DNA from: Chloroflexota bacterium
GTDB taxonomy: Bacteria; Chloroflexota; Anaerolineae; Anaerolineales; Anaerolineaceae
Reading direction: 5' to 3'
Assembly: GCA_021825925.1 (NCBI GenBank)
Contig: JAKAFP010000003.1
Coordinates: forward strand, 1-64,000
Length of the DNA stretch: 64,000 nucleotides
Below are positions 9,493 through 19,300 of this stretch, piece after piece. Position 1 is the first letter of the stretch. Every line of letters starts with the position of its first letter. Below the pieces are notes generated by a model. That model did not search any database. It had not been told where the DNA came from and saw only the letters and a program-made list of their open reading frames with translations. The translations under genes and the position numbers were made by a program.

Positions 9493-11049
9493 ATGCCTGA
9501 TGCCGTTGCAATTCTGGATTTTGGTTCACAATATACTCAATTGATCGCCCGACGGATTCGCGAAATGCAAGTCTATTGCGAAATCTTCCCATGGGATGCG
9601 CCCGAAGATCAGATCAAACACCTTGATCCAAAGGCCTTCATCCTCTCAGGCGGACCGGCATCGGTATATGAAGACAACGCTCCAATTCTCCAGGATTTCG
9701 TGATCGAGTCAAACACGCCGATCCTGGGCATTTGTTACGGTATGCATATTCTCGCCCATAGTCTGGGTGGTCAGGTCACTTCTTCTGACGCACGTGAATA
9801 CGGCCTGGCCGAAGTGGAATCCATCGGCGAAAACGAACTCTTCCCTGCCTCTTCGATGACCGTCTGGATGTCTCACGGCGACCGGACTGAAAGATTGCCA
9901 AACGGCTTTGTTTCACTCGCTACCTCCGGCAACAGTCCCATCTGCGCCATGGCAGATGCCACCAGACGTTACTATGCTGTTCAATTTCACCCTGAAGTGC
10001 GCCATACCAAACTGGGCAGACAGCTGCTCGAGAATTTCATTTTCAAAATATGCGGTTTGAAAGCCGAGTGGACTGCTCAAAATATCATTGACATGGCTGT
10101 GGAGGCCATCCGCAAGCAAGTCGGTGACCACCATGTGATCTCAGCTGTCAGCGGCGGTGTGGATTCAAGCGTCGCTACTGCGCTGGTACACCGCGCCATT
10201 GGCAACCAACTTTCAGCCGTGTTTGTAGACACCGGAATGCTGCGCAAGAACGAAGTTCAACAAGTTGAAAGTGCTTTTGCCAAACACATTGGCTTAAAAC
10301 TGATCACTGTACGCGCCAGCGATGATTATTTCACTGCCCTGCATGGTGTGACTGAACCAGAACAAAAGCGCAAGATCATCGGCGGCATGTTCATTCACTT
10401 TTTTGAAGAAGAAGCCCAACGCATGGGCAATCCAGAATTTTTGGTACAGGGCACGATCTACCCTGACGTGGTGGAATCTTCTGCGCCAGACCGCAACAAA
10501 GCTGCCAGGATCAAGACCCACCACAATGTAGGTGGTTTGCCAGAAAAAATGCGGTTCAAGCTTGTGGAGCCTCTGCGCTATTTGTTTAAAGACGAAGTGC
10601 GTCAAATTGGAGAAGGTCTTGGGTTGCCCAGCGAGTTGGTCTGGCGGCAGCCCTTCCCGGGACCCGGATTAGCCGTTCGCTGCCTGGGAGAGATCACCCC
10701 CAAACGTATTGACACACTTCAAAACGCAGATGATATCTTCATATCCGAATTGATCGCTGAAGGTCTGATCAATAAAAAGACCACCGCTGAAACCTCTTTG
10801 ATCTCGCAAGCTTTTGCCGTTCTGCTGCCTGTAAAAACCGTGGGCGTTATGGGCGATCAACGCACCTATCAAGAGGTGATCGCACTCAGAGCTGTCACCA
10901 CAGAAGATTTTATGACAGCAGATTGGGCACCCATTCCTCCCCAGGTGCTATCAAGAGTGGCTAATCGCATCGTTAATGAGGTCAAAGGCGTCAACCGTGT
11001 AGTCTATGACATCACCAGCAAACCGCCTGCGACCATCGAATGGGAATAA
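9493..11049 (+). CDS. guaA: GMP synthase (glutamine-hydrolysing)
   Basis: Aminates XMP to GMP using glutamine and ATP. 518 aa, full length. Class I amidotransferase domain with nucleophile Cys81 (ILGICYGMH) and His166/Glu168 (FHPEV). ATP-pyrophosphatase P-loop SGGVDSS (220-226). C-terminal dimerisation domain ending in DITSKPPATIEWE, the usual GuaA C-terminus. Preceded by GTGAGGA. Co-directional with xpt. Confidence 0.98.
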   Translation: MPDAVAILDFGSQYTQLIARRIREMQVYCEIFPWDAPEDQIKHLDPKAFILSGGPASVYEDNAPILQDFVIESNTPILGICYGMHILAHSLGGQVTSSDAREYGLAEVESIGENELFPASSMTVWMSHGDRTERLPNGFVSLATSGNSPICAMADATRRYYAVQFHPEVRHTKLGRQLLENFIFKICGLKAEWTAQNIIDMAVEAIRKQVGDHHVISAVSGGVDSSVATALVHRAIGNQLSAVFVDTGMLRKNEVQQVESAFAKHIGLKLITVRASDDYFTALHGVTEPEQKRKIIGGMFIHFFEEEAQRMGNPEFLVQGTIYPDVVESSAPDRNKAARIKTHHNVGGLPEKMRFKLVEPLRYLFKDEVRQIGEGLGLPSELVWRQPFPGPGLAVRCLGEITPKRIDTLQNADDIFISELIAEGLINKKTTAETSLISQAFAVLLPVKTVGVMGDQRTYQEVIALRAVTTEDFMTADWAPIPPQVLSRVANRIVNEVKGVNRVVYDITSKPPATIEWE

Positions 11050-11090
11050 ATCCAAATTTATTTTAACGGTCACAAACGCCTTTTTTCGCA

Positions 11091-11096
11091 TACAAT
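11091..11096 (+). promoter_or_regulatory. -10 element placed for a leaderless transcript
   Basis: TACAAT ends 7 bases before the ATG at 11104, and no Shine-Dalgarno is present between guaA and this gene. A -10 element this close would start transcription at or next to the ATG. The -35 region is weak. Confidence 0.4.
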
Positions 11097-11103
11097 AGCA
11101 AAT

Positions 11104-13023
11104 ATGAGAACTTCATCACGTTTGCAAATTTGGGCACCCTTCTTTAGGCTGCTGTTTTCTGTTTTCGCAATTACTGCGATTGTGCACCCCGTAGCGGCAC
11201 AAACCACCAATCCCATAGAAGTCTCCACTCCTGACACTTCCAATTATCCTGATCTTTCACTTCGCTTCAGGGTTTTGGATAGTGCCGGGAATTTTAATAA
11301 GAACCTGGATGCCACCTCCGTCAAGATCATCGAAAACGGGCAGTTGATCATTCCCGATAAAGTTGACCTGCTCGAACCGGGGATGCATCTGAGCGTGGCG
11401 GTCAATGAGGGACCTACTCTGGCCAATCGTTACGCCCAGGTGGCACGCATAGATAAAATTAAAAACGCCTTGATCGCTTGGGCAAAAACCAAGACCATTA
11501 CCTCCATGGATGATTTCAGCCTGGTCTCCAATTCAGGCATCATCACTTCAAGTCTTAACAAACCCTCAGACTGGATAGACGTACTTAATAGCTACCAACC
11601 TGATATGAAAAAAGCCAAACAAGGGTTGACCAGTCTTTCAGCTGCCGTAGATCTTGCCACCACCGATCAAACAGGCAATGTCAAGACGGCGGCCATCCTT
11701 TATGTCACTCCTCTGCCCACCAAAGACGAGGCAGCTGGTTTGACGGATATCATCAGCAGGGCAAAACTTGGTAATATTCGACTGTTCATTTTTCTGGCAG
11801 GACCTCAGGCTTATGCGACCGACCCATTGGCGCAGCCTTTGATCCAGGCTGCCGATGAAACGAACGGCAAATTCCTCGTTTTTACCGGTCAAGAGGACTT
11901 GCCTGATCTTGGCTCTTATTTTGATCCTTTAACTTTTGTCTATAAAGCCGTTTATCACACTACCATCAATAGCAGCGGCGACTATTCAGCAGCTGTGAGG
12001 GTCACGCAAGGCGAGATTGTGATCGAGTCAGAACCGGTTGGTTTTTCACTGGATGTGACCGCCCCTAATGCCATCTTCGTTTCTCCGCCTGCATCATTCG
12101 AACGCACCTGGACGATAACCGACAAACCCAAGGATTCGGTACTAACTCCTGACGCGATTCCACTTGAGATCATGATCGAGTTTCCTGATGGGTTGAAACG
12201 AGACCTGGTTTACAGCCGCCTGTTTGTTGACAATATGCTGGTGGATGAAAACACCAAGGCTCCCTTTGAAGAGTTTGAGTGGGATCTCACCAAGATAACC
12301 CAAACAGGATCACACATCATCAGTGCAAGCATAGAAGACAGTGCCGGCTTCATCGTCCAAACAGTTGAACTGAGTGTGGATGTGATTGTTCAGCCTAAAC
12401 CGCAAACCTGGTTTGAAAAGCTGCTTTCAGTGTTTACAGCACCCACCATCGCTCTCTTTGTCGTGATTGCGGCAGCAGGAGTTCTTCTGGTCTTGCTTGC
12501 TTTGCGGGCATTCCGTAATAACAGGGCCTCTCAAAAGGTGAAAACCCATCGGTTGGAAGATCCTCTCACCCAGCCTGTCATGATTGAAAATGAAATTCTG
12601 CATCCCAGTGCTGTCGTTGCCGAAAAAGACAAGTGGCCGCACGTTCCTGGCCTTGGATTGGCGCCGGCTCGCCTGGTGCTGCAATCCACTCCGAAGAATC
12701 AACCCAACTTTCCTGCAGAAATACCATTGGGTGAAGGCAGCACTACCTTTGGCAGCGATGCCAAGAAAGCCAGGGTGGTTTTTGCCACCTCAATGATCAG
12801 TCCTCTGCATGCCAGAATTACCCGACTAGACCAGGATCAGTTCAAACTCTTTGACGAAGGTTCAGGGTCAGGCACCTGGCTGAATTACGCGCCGGTTTCA
12901 CAATATGGCGCCCGGCTTGAACATGGCGACCAGATCCAATTTGGAGCCATTATTTACCGTTTTGAAGTGTATCAAAGCAACCCGCGAAAGATAAAAGTGG
13001 AACCGTTCAAGGAAGAAAGATGA
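11104..13023 (+). CDS. Membrane protein with extracellular vWA-like region and cytoplasmic FHA domain
   Basis: 639 aa. A signal or first membrane segment (about 10-32, ending VAAQ) is followed by a large extracellular part (about 35-445). Its first 270 residues resemble a von Willebrand A fold, but the metal site DxSxS is not present (the strand reads LSVAVNEGPT). One membrane span is at about 448-471. The C-terminus carries an FHA phosphothreonine-binding domain (about 540-628) with FGSD, SPLHARI and GSGTWLN in the expected order. The stop overlaps the start of a PP2C phosphatase by four bases, so the two are probably translated together as a phospho-signalling pair. No Ser/Thr kinase is in the window. 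The ligand is unknown. Confidence 0.75.
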   Translation: MRTSSRLQIWAPFFRLLFSVFAITAIVHPVAAQTTNPIEVSTPDTSNYPDLSLRFRVLDSAGNFNKNLDATSVKIIENGQLIIPDKVDLLEPGMHLSVAVNEGPTLANRYAQVARIDKIKNALIAWAKTKTITSMDDFSLVSNSGIITSSLNKPSDWIDVLNSYQPDMKKAKQGLTSLSAAVDLATTDQTGNVKTAAILYVTPLPTKDEAAGLTDIISRAKLGNIRLFIFLAGPQAYATDPLAQPLIQAADETNGKFLVFTGQEDLPDLGSYFDPLTFVYKAVYHTTINSSGDYSAAVRVTQGEIVIESEPVGFSLDVTAPNAIFVSPPASFERTWTITDKPKDSVLTPDAIPLEIMIEFPDGLKRDLVYSRLFVDNMLVDENTKAPFEEFEWDLTKITQTGSHIISASIEDSAGFIVQTVELSVDVIVQPKPQTWFEKLLSVFTAPTIALFVVIAAAGVLLVLLALRAFRNNRASQKVKTHRLEDPLTQPVMIENEILHPSAVVAEKDKWPHVPGLGLAPARLVLQSTPKNQPNFPAEIPLGEGSTTFGSDAKKARVVFATSMISPLHARITRLDQDQFKLFDEGSGSGTWLNYAPVSQYGARLEHGDQIQFGAIIYRFEVYQSNPRKIKVEPFKEER

Positions 13024-13937
13024 AACGGTCTAATAATTCGCACCTTCCGTATGCCACCCTGTCTGATCAGGGCATCGTCAGAGACCACAATGAGGATTCC
13101 CTGGCGATCACGGCATTTGTACCTGCTTCTGACCTGGTACCTGAATCGCTGCTATGCGTTTTGTGCGATGGCGTCGGTGGTCACCTGGGCGGCGAAACTG
13201 CGTCACGGCTGGCTGTGGAACAGATCACCGCTGAGGTTGAAGCCTCGGATGGTTCCTCTCCTTTGATCCAGCTTGCCAACGCCATTCAATCCGCCAGTGA
13301 ACTGGTATGGAAATCCGCTCAAACCTCGGCAGAGCTGAGAGGCATGGCGACTACCGCTGCTTGCGCCTGGATCTTTGGAAATCGTATCTTTATCGCCAAT
13401 GTCGGAGACTCACGGATCTACCTGATCAGGAAAGGTCGAATTTATCAGATCAGTGTGGATCACACCTGGTTGCAGGAAGCACTTGAAGCCGGGTTGATCA
13501 CCAAGGCGGATTTTAAAGGGCACCCCAATGCGCATGTCATTAAGAGATATGTGGGTTCAGAAACACCCCCTGCCGTGGATTCGCGATTAATGTTCGGTGA
13601 ACACCCCGAAAAGAATCTGCAGGGCATGCTGCTGGAGCCTGGTGATCAACTGTTTATGTGCAGCGACGGTGTATCTGATCTTGTTCAAGAAGCCGAGATC
13701 GTCACCCTGCTTAAGAACCCCGATCTCGATTCTGCATTGGAAGCCATGAAACTGCTGGTCTACCAACGCGGTGCCACGGATAATCTCAGCATGATCGTGG
13801 TTAATATCCCTGCCGGTAAAGCTCCCGTACCCGCCAAGAAAAGAGTTTTGCGGTTGGCCTTTTTTGCCTTTATCCTACTGCTGGCTTCAATTGTCGGAAT
13901 TTACCTGGGTTGGATGGCCTTATTCAGCCCTCGTTAG
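13020..13937 (+). CDS. PP2C-family Ser/Thr protein phosphatase with C-terminal membrane anchor
   Basis: Metal-dependent phosphatase, 305 aa. PP2C motifs in order: RDHNED (21-26), CDGVGGH (49-55), GDSRIY (129-134), CSDGVSDL (214-221) and GATDNLS (251-257). A basic stretch and one hydrophobic segment (about 277-300) at the end anchor it in the membrane, with the catalytic domain on the cytoplasmic side. It overlaps the FHA gene by four bases. The likely role is to dephosphorylate Thr/Ser phosphoproteins recognised by the FHA partner. It is PrpC/PstP-like, but the anchor is at the C-terminus and short. Confidence 0.93.
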   Translation: MKRSNNSHLPYATLSDQGIVRDHNEDSLAITAFVPASDLVPESLLCVLCDGVGGHLGGETASRLAVEQITAEVEASDGSSPLIQLANAIQSASELVWKSAQTSAELRGMATTAACAWIFGNRIFIANVGDSRIYLIRKGRIYQISVDHTWLQEALEAGLITKADFKGHPNAHVIKRYVGSETPPAVDSRLMFGEHPEKNLQGMLLEPGDQLFMCSDGVSDLVQEAEIVTLLKNPDLDSALEAMKLLVYQRGATDNLSMIVVNIPAGKAPVPAKKRVLRLAFFAFILLLASIVGIYLGWMALFSPR

Positions 13938-13939
13938 TA

Positions 13940-14815
13940 TCAAGCGATCAGTCCGGCTGCCCTGGCACGCGCTAGAATGGTCTCGGCGCGCTTGACCACG
14001 GGCAAATCCACCATCTCACCATCCAAACTATAGGCACCCATCCCGTCCGCCTGGGCGATCTGTGCGCCTTCCATGATCTTCTGCGCCTTCTCAATGGCTT
14101 CCGCAGAGGGGGTATAGGCTGCCTGAGTGATCTCGACCTGGGCAGGGTGGATGATCTGTTTGCCTGAGAAACCGAGTTCAGAGCCAGTCTTGCACTCGGC
14201 TTGAAGCAATTCATTATTTGTGAAATTTGTTTGCACAATATCAATGGCTTGCAGACCAAAGGCAGCGGCGTGCATCACCAGTGAACTGCGGGCATAGAGT
14301 AGTTCTTGTGCACCAGGGGTGCGGGTGATGCCGGTATCGGCACACAGGTCTTCTGCACCGAGGATCAAGCCCTGCAGTCTCGAGCTGGCAGCGCAGATGG
14401 CAGCCAGATTGACATATGCCAATCCACTTTCGATCAGGGCGATGATACCGATGCTGCCGGGTGCAAACCCGTTGGCCGCTTCGGCGGCTGTGACCAGGCG
14501 GTCGGTTTCTTTGATAATTTCGGCCGTGTTGGCTTTGGGAACCACCACTGCATCCGGTTTTCCGGGCAGCACGGCCGCGAGGTCGTGTTCTGCGCGCTGT
14601 GTGTAAAACGGATTGATACGCACCAGCCGTTCTGAGCGTCCAAAATCCACGGTTTTCAATGCTTCAAGGATGACGCCGCGAGCTTCGTCTTTACGATTGG
14701 CCGCCACGCCATCTTCAAGATCGAGGATCACGCCGTCCACATCCAGGCCGGCGGCCTTGGTGATCTTTTTCAGGTCGTTACCGGGTACATATAATAACGC
14801 GCGTCGTGGTCTCAT
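13940..14815 (-). CDS. CitE-like HpcH/HpaI aldolase/citrate lyase family protein
   Basis: Acyl-CoA lyase of the CitE/malyl-CoA lyase family, 291 aa. N-terminal RPRRALLYVPGND, the DLEDGV motif with acidic metal ligands (about 31-36), Arg in VRINP, a later GAEDLCAD and the SGKQIIHPAQV signature. It is not next to citD/citF, so it is more likely a stand-alone enzyme (malyl-CoA, citramalyl-CoA or methylmalyl-CoA lyase, or thioesterase) than a citrate lyase subunit. GGAGGGC precedes the ATG and a TATAAT lies further upstream. It converges on the PP2C gene with only two bases between the stops. Confidence 0.88.
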   Translation of the reverse strand: MRPRRALLYVPGNDLKKITKAAGLDVDGVILDLEDGVAANRKDEARGVILEALKTVDFGRSERLVRINPFYTQRAEHDLAAVLPGKPDAVVVPKANTAEIIKETDRLVTAAEAANGFAPGSIGIIALIESGLAYVNLAAICAASSRLQGLILGAEDLCADTGITRTPGAQELLYARSSLVMHAAAFGLQAIDIVQTNFTNNELLQAECKTGSELGFSGKQIIHPAQVEITQAAYTPSAEAIEKAQKIMEGAQIAQADGMGAYSLDGEMVDLPVVKRAETILARARAAGLIA

Positions 14816-14860
14816 GGCTGCCCTCCGAATTTAGATGATTTAATTATATCCAAACCCCAC

Positions 14861-14866
14861 TATAAT
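14861..14866 (+). promoter_or_regulatory. -10 element placed for a leaderless transcript
   Basis: TATAAT ends 6 bases before the ATG at 14873 with no Shine-Dalgarno between them. The gap to the divergent lyase gene is only 57 bases, so both promoters share it. Confidence 0.45.
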
Positions 14867-14872
14867 AACGCC

Positions 14873-15469
14873 ATGAAAACTATTGCAACCAAATCGCTAC
14901 CTGAAGGATACATCCTTGCCCGCACCCTGGATCTTCGCCAGACGAAGAACCTGATCCTGGTCAATATTATTGGCGTCATTCTGTTAATAGCGTCATGGAT
15001 CGCTTTTGCAGGTCTGGCCAACGCACTCCACCCCGGCAGTATGAATTTCTCATTTTCTTCTGCCAATCTTGGCGGAGCCTTGCTGCTACTGCTGACGATT
15101 GTGATCGTGATGATCGTCATGCTGGTGGTGCACGAAGGCTTTCACGGCTTGTGCTTCTGGATCTTCACCAAGACTCGTCCTTTGTTTGCATTCAAGGGAT
15201 ATTATGCCTACGCCGCGGCTCCTGATTGGTACCTGCCCAAAGGGAAGTACCTGATCACCGGCCTGGCTCCATTGGTGGGGATCACCGCGATCTGCGTGGC
15301 GCTGATGGCCGTGCTGCCTGCCTGGTGGATGTCTCCGTTGGTGTGGATGCTGGTGTTGAACACCAGCGGTGCTTGTGGCGACCTATGGATGGTGTATGGA
15401 CTTCTGCGTTCACCATCCGATGTGCTGGCGCGCGACAAGGGCGATGTGCTGGAGTTTTATGCACGATAA
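14873..15469 (+). CDS. DUF3267 putative membrane zinc metallopeptidase
   Basis: 198 aa membrane protein. Hydrophobic spans at about 28-50, 64-85, 118-140 and 142-160. The second ends in the HExxH zinc site (HEGFH, about 86-90), as in DUF3267 family proteins, which are regarded as site-2-protease-like putative peptidases. A later NTSGACGD could supply the third ligand. Substrate unknown. A REP-like hairpin follows directly after the stop. Confidence 0.8.
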   Translation: MKTIATKSLPEGYILARTLDLRQTKNLILVNIIGVILLIASWIAFAGLANALHPGSMNFSFSSANLGGALLLLLTIVIVMIVMLVVHEGFHGLCFWIFTKTRPLFAFKGYYAYAAAPDWYLPKGKYLITGLAPLVGITAICVALMAVLPAWWMSPLVWMLVLNTSGACGDLWMVYGLLRSPSDVLARDKGDVLEFYAR

Positions 15470-15472
15470 CTC

Positions 15473-15503
15473 GTAGGGTGCATCCCACCTAACGGGATGC
15501 ACG
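15473..15503 (+). repeat. Solo REP-like palindrome
   Basis: GTGCATCCC (15478-15486), a 7-base loop and GGGATGCAC (15494-15502): a perfect 9-bp stem. The flank GTAGG and the stem match the two hairpins that bracket the REP-associated transposase at 21.7 kb, so this is a dispersed member of the same repeat family. It may also act as an RNA hairpin behind the DUF3267 gene. Confidence 0.85.
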
Positions 15504-15559
15504 AACTGCCATATTAAAAGATATGATAATTTACAACAAAAATAATGTAATCCGAAAGA

Positions 15560-16024
15560 TCACTTAAGGAAAAAATTAGCTGATGCAGCTAATAAATTTT
15601 GATTTACAGAGTTGTTAGCAAAAATACATACAAATATTTCAGTATTTTTATCCTCACCTAACAGGTCAGGGAAGAAAGCATAATAAACAGAAGAATTGCC
15701 ATTTATTGATCTTGATTCAAACTCAGGCGAACTTGGATGATTATTAACAACTTCCCAGCCATCTGGTAAATCAATTTTCTTAAATATTTTTATTTCAAAA
15801 TCAGAGTCAGTTGAAATTAAAATATCATTAGTATTATTCTTTAATTTCACAACCAATGGTTGGCTTAACTCATAAGAATTATGTAATTCCACGATCGTCA
15901 TTTCATTGTTGATGTGTTCTGCAGAAATTCCACAATCCGGGAAATTATTGGTTTGTTTTCCAGAACATCCAGATAAAAACAAAAACGACACAATAAAAAA
16001 CATTCTTAATAAACGATTCTTCAT
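15560..16024 (-). CDS. Small hypothetical lipoprotein
   Basis: 154 aa, no family recognised. The N-terminus (KNRLLRMFFIVSFLFLSGC) is a lipoprotein signal with lipobox FLSGC. The rest is a short beta-rich domain with two further cysteines (Cys32 near the N-terminus and Cys about 138), which could pair. The gene is clearly richer in A/T than its neighbours and stands alone beside a REP copy, which suggests recent acquisition. Confidence 0.6.
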   Translation of the reverse strand: MKNRLLRMFFIVSFLFLSGCSGKQTNNFPDCGISAEHINNEMTIVELHNSYELSQPLVVKLKNNTNDILISTDSDFEIKIFKKIDLPDGWEVVNNHPSSPEFESRSINGNSSVYYAFFPDLLGEDKNTEIFVCIFANNSVNQNLLAASANFFLK

Positions 16025-16248
16025 AGCCCCTCAATATCAAAAATATTAGCTCCTATTTTATGATAGAAAAAGACCAAAGTCTAGTGATCGGTAAAGTGTA
16101 ACAAAGCTAAATAATTCGCCAACATCGAAGAATTAATAGTTACTCTATTAACAAAACTACCAAAGATTTCCCCAATATCCCGGTTTCTTCGCAGAAATCG
16201 GGGAGCACATACAACACCTTAAAATAACTTGTGCAAAATCCATTCTTA

Positions 16249-16277
16249 AGGACAGCGGATTTTCAAAATGCTATAAT
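16249..16277 (+). promoter_or_regulatory. Putative promoter of dnaE
   Basis: AGGACA (16249-16254), a 17-base spacer and a perfect TATAAT (16272-16277), about 42 bases before the dnaE ATG. It lies in the 294-base gap 16025-16318, where I see no gene. Confidence 0.55.
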
Positions 16278-16318
16278 GAAACAGAATTACTCGTAGCCTT
16301 TGGAGTGCAATCCCCGCC

Positions 16319-19300
16319 ATGTCGTCTTTTGCTCATCTTCACGTTCACACTGAATATTCCCTATTGGACGGCTTCAGCAACATCAAGAAGCTGGTCGCCA
16401 AGGTTAAAGAAATGAACATGGATTCCGTGGCCATCACGGATCATGGGACGATGTTCGGTGTGATCGAATTCTATATGGCCGCCAAGGATGCCGGGGTTAA
16501 CCCCATCATCGGCCTTGAAACCTACGTTTCTGCCCGGCGCATGTTCGATCGGGATTCTCAAAAAGATAAACACTCCTTCCACCTTCTGCTGCTGGCCGAG
16601 AACGAAACGGGCTACAAGAACCTGCTCCAGATCGCCAGCGCCGCCCAATTGGAAGGGTTCTACTACTATCCGCGGGTGGACCACGAGTTCCTGGCCGCCC
16701 ACGCTGAAGGGCTGATCGCCACCACCTCGTGCATGTCAGGCGAGGTGCCGCGAACGATCCTGCACAAGGGGGTTGATGCCGGCCGCGAGATGATGGATTG
16801 GTACTACAACGTCTTCGGTGCGGATAACTTCTTCGTCGAGCTGCAAAGCCACGATATCGCCGAACTGCCCGCCCTCAATAAAACCCTGGTGGATCTTGGC
16901 AAACGCTACAACGCCAAATATGTCGCCACCAATGATGTGCATTACATCAATCGCGCGGATGCCCGTCTGCAGGATATCATGCTGTGCATCCAAACCGGGT
17001 CGTTGGTAGGCGACACCAACCGCATGCGCATGACCGGCGACTCTTACTATCTGCGTTCGCCTGAAGAAATGGCTGCGCTCTTCCCCGAGAGGCCGGATGC
17101 CCTCAGCAACACCCTGCTGATCGCCGACCGCTGCAATGTGGACTTGGTCAAAAAGGGTTATCACCTGCCTCAATTCCCTGTGCCGGAGGGCTTTACTGCT
17201 GAAACCTACCTTCGCAAGCTGTGTGAAGAGGGATTGGTCATCCAATACGGCAACCGCGCGAATGAACCCGAGATCAGGGATCGTCTTAATTATGAGTTGG
17301 GCATCATCCATCAAATGGGTTTTGATGCTTATTTCTTGATCGTGTGGGATCTTTGCCGTTTTTCAAGAGAAAATAACGTCTGGTACAACACCCGCGGATC
17401 CGGCGCCGGCTCCATTGTGGCCTACTCACTGCAGATCAGTCTGATCGAACCGCTGGGACATAAACTGCTGTTTGAGCGCTTCCTGAATCCCAACCGTATC
17501 TCCATGCCGGATATTGACCTCGACATCCAGGATGACAAGCGCGCGCTTATCATGGAATACTGCGCCCGCCAGTACGGTGCGGATAAGGTGGCCCAGATCA
17601 TCACCTTTGGTACATTGGGCGCGCGCGCGGCTTTACGTGACGTCGGCCGCGTAATGGATATTCCGCTGTCTGAAGTGGACCGGGTCAGCAAGGCCGTTCC
17701 TGCTGTGATCCCTGACAAGCCCGTGACCGTACTCAATTCGCTTGAGGCTTCCGAGCAATTCCGCGCCATTTACAACGAATCGGATTACATGCACGACCTG
17801 ATTGACACCGCCGCCCGCATGGAAGGGGTCGCGCGCAACGCCGGTACGCACGCCGCCGGAGTGGTGATCACTGATATTCCCATGGTGGAATATATTCCGC
17901 TGCACCGCCCCACCAGCGGCTCCGAAGAATCCCCGATCAAGACCGTCACCCAATTCGAAATGAAGATCGTGGATAAATTAGGCCTGCTTAAAGTGGACTT
18001 CTTGGGCCTTTCGACCCTCACCATCATGCAGCGCGCCTGCGACCTGATCAAAGACCGTCACGGTGTGATCCTGAATCTGCACAACATTCCGCTGGACGAT
18101 GCGGAAACTTTTGAAGTACTGGGCCGCGGTCACACCGCCGGCGTCTTCCAACTCGAAGGCAACGGCATGACCCGCTACATCACCCAGATGAAGCCTGAAA
18201 ATCTATCCAACATTATCGCCATGGTGGCGCTCTTCCGCCCCGGACCGATGGAATTCATTCCCTCTTACATCAAGCGGCTGCACCACGAAGAAGAGGTCAC
18301 TTACCGCCACCCGAAGATGGAAGAGTTCTTTTCAGAGACCTTCGGCATCCCCATTTACCAGGAACAATTGATGCTGGCCGTGATGGGCATGGCCGGCTAC
18401 ACTGCGGCGGATGCCGATGACTTCCGCAAGGCCATTTCAAAGAAACTGGCCGCCGAGATTGAGAAACACAAGGCCAAATTTGTTAAAGGCGCAGCTGAAA
18501 AGGGCGTTGAAGAAGCCACCGCCGTCGCCATCTTCACCGAATGGGAGAACTTCGCCCGCTACGGTTTTAACAAGAGCCATGCCGCAGACTATGGCGTGGT
18601 GGCCGTCGAAACCGCTTACCTCAAGACCCATTACACCGTTGAATACATGACCGCCCTGCTCTCGGTTTCAAAGAGTGATGCATCTAAAGTGGCCTTTTAT
18701 TCGGCGGATTGCCGCTCCATGGGCATTGAAGTACTGCCTCCGGATGTTTGCTCGAGCGGCTGGGATTTCACCATCGAGGACATCCCGGGCGAAAAATCCG
18801 CCATCCGCTTTGGCTTGGGCGCCGTCAAGAACGTCGGCAAAGACCCCGTGGATCTGATCCTGAACGCCAGGGCAGAGGGCAAATTTAAAGATTTGAACGA
18901 TTTCATCCGGCGGGTGGACCTGCACCGGGTGGGTAAACGCAGTTTGGAATGTCTCATCCGTGTCGGCGCATTGGACTGCTTCGGTCCGCGCAAAGCGCTG
19001 CTCTCGGTGATGGACAGCATGATCTCGATCAGCAACAGCCATTTCAAAGCCGCCGAGAGCGGACAGTTGAGCATCTTTGGCGAGGCCAGCGGCATCGCAG
19101 ATGACATCCACCTGCCTGAAGGCATGATGCTGGACCGGCGTGAACAGCTGGAATGGGAAAAGGAGCTGATCGGGTTGTATGTCTCAGACCACCCCATCAC
19201 CCCTTACTTGCCTTATATTCGGCAAAATGCCAGTCACTCGTCCATTGAGTTGGCTGAAGTGGCTCATCAAACCAAGGTCACAGTCGCGGGTTTGGTCACC

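Noticed and set aside
13940-14815. Citrate lyase beta subunit as a firm call
   Set aside because: No citD or citF neighbour, so only the family level is supported.
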